DNA of 35,612 nucleotides from assembly GCA_965261585.1 (NCBI GenBank), contig CBDHDN010000008.1:1-35612 (forward strand), written 5' to 3'. The first letter of the stretch is position 1, and each line of letters opens with the position of its first letter. The position numbers and the translations under genes were made by a program. Positions 34,085-35,612 of the stretch are shown here, piece after piece. A model generated the notes under the pieces. The model made no database searches and had not been told where the DNA came from. It was given only the letters and a program-made list of their open reading frames with translations. The DNA comes from CBDHDN01 sp965261585 (GTDB lineage: Bacteria; Pseudomonadota; Alphaproteobacteria; UBA6615).

Positions 34085-35612
34085 CTAGAGCGCGTCGGCG
34101 GCAACGACGAAACTGCCGATCACCTTTTTCATGCCGGCCTTGTCGAACGCGATCTCGAGCTTGTTGTCGTCGACGGCGACGACCTGGCCGTAGCCGAACT
34201 TCTGATGGAACACGCGCGCGCCGGGCCGATGATCGGTCGGCCCGGAATTGATGATGAGCTGCGCCTCGCCCTCGATCAGCAACGGCTCCGGGCGCCGCGC
34301 GAACGTCCGGCCGGGGCGCAGCGACTGCTCGGCCGCGTAGGTCAGGCGGCCGGCGACGCGACCCTCGAGGTTGCCGAACAGGCCGGGCTCGCTCACGACC
34401 TCGACATGGTCGGCGGGCAGCTCTTCGACGAAGCGGCTGACGATCGTGCCCTGCCAGCGGCCGCGCAGTCGGCGGCTGGCGGCGAACAGGACGTAGGCAT
34501 GCCGCTTCGCCCGCGTCAGGCCGACATAGGCGAGGCGCCGCTCCTCCTCCAGCCCGGCCGGCCCGTTTTCGTCGAGATTGCGCTGATGCGGGAACAGGCC
34601 CTCTTCCCAACCCGGCAGGAAGACCGTGTCGAACTCCAGACCCTTGGCGCCGTGCAGCGTCATGATGGAGACCATGTCGGCGCCGGCGGTCTCGGTGTTC
34701 TCCATCACCAGGGCGACGTGTTCGAGGAAACCGGTCAGGTTCTCGAACTCGGCGATCGCGGTGATCAGTTCCTTCAGGTTCTCCAGGCGGCCCGGCGCCT
34801 CCGGCGACTTGTCGCTCCTCAGCATATCGGTGTAGCCACATTCCTCGAGCACAGTCTCCGCCACCTCGGGATGGGGGATCGCCTCGAGCATGGCGCGCCA
34901 GCGCTCGAAATCGGTGATCAGGCCGGTCAGCGCCGTGCGCACGCGCGGCTTTAGCTCATCCGTCCCAATGAGCTGTCCCGTTGCCCGGTAGAGCGATGTG
35001 TCGGCCGCGCGCGCCGCGCGGTGCAGCGTCTGCAGCGTAGCGTTGCCGATGCCGCGCTTCGGCTTGTTGACGATGCGCTCGAAGGCGAGGTCGTCGTCGG
35101 GCTGCTGGATGACCCGGAGGTAGGCCATGGCGTCGCGGATCTCCTGCCGCTCGTAGAAACGCGGGCCGCCGACGACGCGGTAGGGTATGCCCAGGGTCAG
35201 GAAGCGGTCCTCGAACTCGCGCGTCTGAAAGCTGGCCCGGACGAGGATGGCCATATCCTGCAGCGCCGTGGTGCCGCGCCGCTGCAGTTTCTCGATGGTG
35301 TCGGAAACCGAGCGAGCCTCCTGCTCACTGTCCCAGACGCCGCGGATGGTGACGCGCTCGCCGCCCTCGACGGACGTCCACAGGGTCTTGCCGAGACGCC
35401 CGTCATTATGCCCGATCAGCCCGGACGCCGCCCCGAGGATGTGCTGGGTCGAGCGATAGTTCTGCTCCAGCCGCACGACGCTGGCGCCGGCGAAGTCCCG
35501 CTCGAAACGCAGGATGTTGCCGACCTCGGCGCCGCGCCAGGCATAGATCGACTGGTCGTCGTCACCGACGCAGGCGATGTTGCGGTGGCGCTGCGCCAGC
35601 AATCGCAGCCAC
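34085..35612 (-). CDS. UvrD/PcrA-type DNA helicase, N-terminus outside window
   Basis: Superfamily 1A 3'-5' helicase used in nucleotide excision repair and replication. The frame is open to the window edge (WLRLLAQRHRN...), so motifs I, Ia and II are outside; the TTG at 35602 is internal. Visible motifs are III (VGDDDQSIYAWRGA), IV (QNYRST), V (MTLHGAKGLEFDTVFLPGWE) and VI (EERRLAYVGLTRAKRHAYV). The C-terminal FHQKFGYGQVVAVDDNKLEIAF is the Tudor-like domain that binds RNA polymerase in PcrA/UvrD. Whether to call it uvrD or pcrA cannot be settled here. Confidence 0.95.
   Translation of the reverse strand, partial: WLRLLAQRHRNIACVGDDDQSIYAWRGAEVGNILRFERDFAGASVVRLEQNYRSTQHILGAASGLIGHNDGRLGKTLWTSVEGGERVTIRGVWDSEQEARSVSDTIEKLQRRGTTALQDMAILVRASFQTREFEDRFLTLGIPYRVVGGPRFYERQEIRDAMAYLRVIQQPDDDLAFERIVNKPKRGIGNATLQTLHRAARAADTSLYRATGQLIGTDELKPRVRTALTGLITDFERWRAMLEAIPHPEVAETVLEECGYTDMLRSDKSPEAPGRLENLKELITAIAEFENLTGFLEHVALVMENTETAGADMVSIMTLHGAKGLEFDTVFLPGWEEGLFPHQRNLDENGPAGLEEERRLAYVGLTRAKRHAYVLFAASRRLRGRWQGTIVSRFVEELPADHVEVVSEPGLFGNLEGRVAGRLTYAAEQSLRPGRTFARRPEPLLIEGEAQLIINSGPTDHRPGARVFHQKFGYGQVVAVDDNKLEIAFDKAGMKKVIGSFVVAADAL

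Overview
The window is about 35.6 kb of high-GC DNA from a Gram-negative alphaproteobacterium. A Rhodospirillales-like relative is plausible but unproven. The evidence is a complete stretch of the division and cell-wall (dcw) cluster in alphaproteobacterial order, a diaminopimelate-type MurE (DNPR motif), an FtsZ ending in the alphaproteobacterial tail IPAFLRRQAN, and lpxC and bamD (lipid A and outer-membrane assembly) just downstream.

Region 1 (1-14635) is a compact plus-strand array: murE (5' end outside the window), murF, mraY, murD, ftsW, murG, murC, murB, ddl, ftsQ, ftsA, ftsZ. Nearly every junction is a 4-nt ATGA or GTGA overlap; the exceptions are a 7-nt gap (murF/mraY), overlaps of 8 and 10 nt (murB/ddl, ddl/ftsQ), and a 111-nt gap before ftsZ. 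Together they make UDP-MurNAc-pentapeptide, lipid I and lipid II, and supply the divisome core.

Region 2 (14636-16556) is an intergenic inverted repeat split by an ISKra4-like insertion with an 8-bp target duplication. The element now separates ftsZ from lpxC.

Region 3 (16557-23194) carries lpxC, bamD, recN, ligA and a PLP-dependent threonine/serine dehydratase-like gene, all on the plus strand.

Region 4 (23195-28794) looks acquired. It has an AT-richer extended SDR gene, a compact DeoC-family aldolase gene, and an IS1380-family element interrupted near its right end by an ISNCY/IS481-like element.

Region 5 (28795-35612) has a leftward M24 aminopeptidase P gene preceded by a perfect FNR/FixK-type box at class II spacing from a -10 element. 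Next come an IS66-family element with a perfect 8-bp target duplication, a small ORF made of 15-bp tandem repeats, a DUF1127 gene, a long REP-like hairpin, and leftward prmA and uvrD/pcrA (N-terminus outside the window).

No wholly new multi-gene system is evident. The least ordinary items are the FNR-type promoter, the pentapeptide-repeat ORF fused by proximity to a DUF1127 gene, the insertion inside the ftsZ-lpxC inverted repeat, the apparently chimeric nested IS, and an SDR with a shifted catalytic motif.
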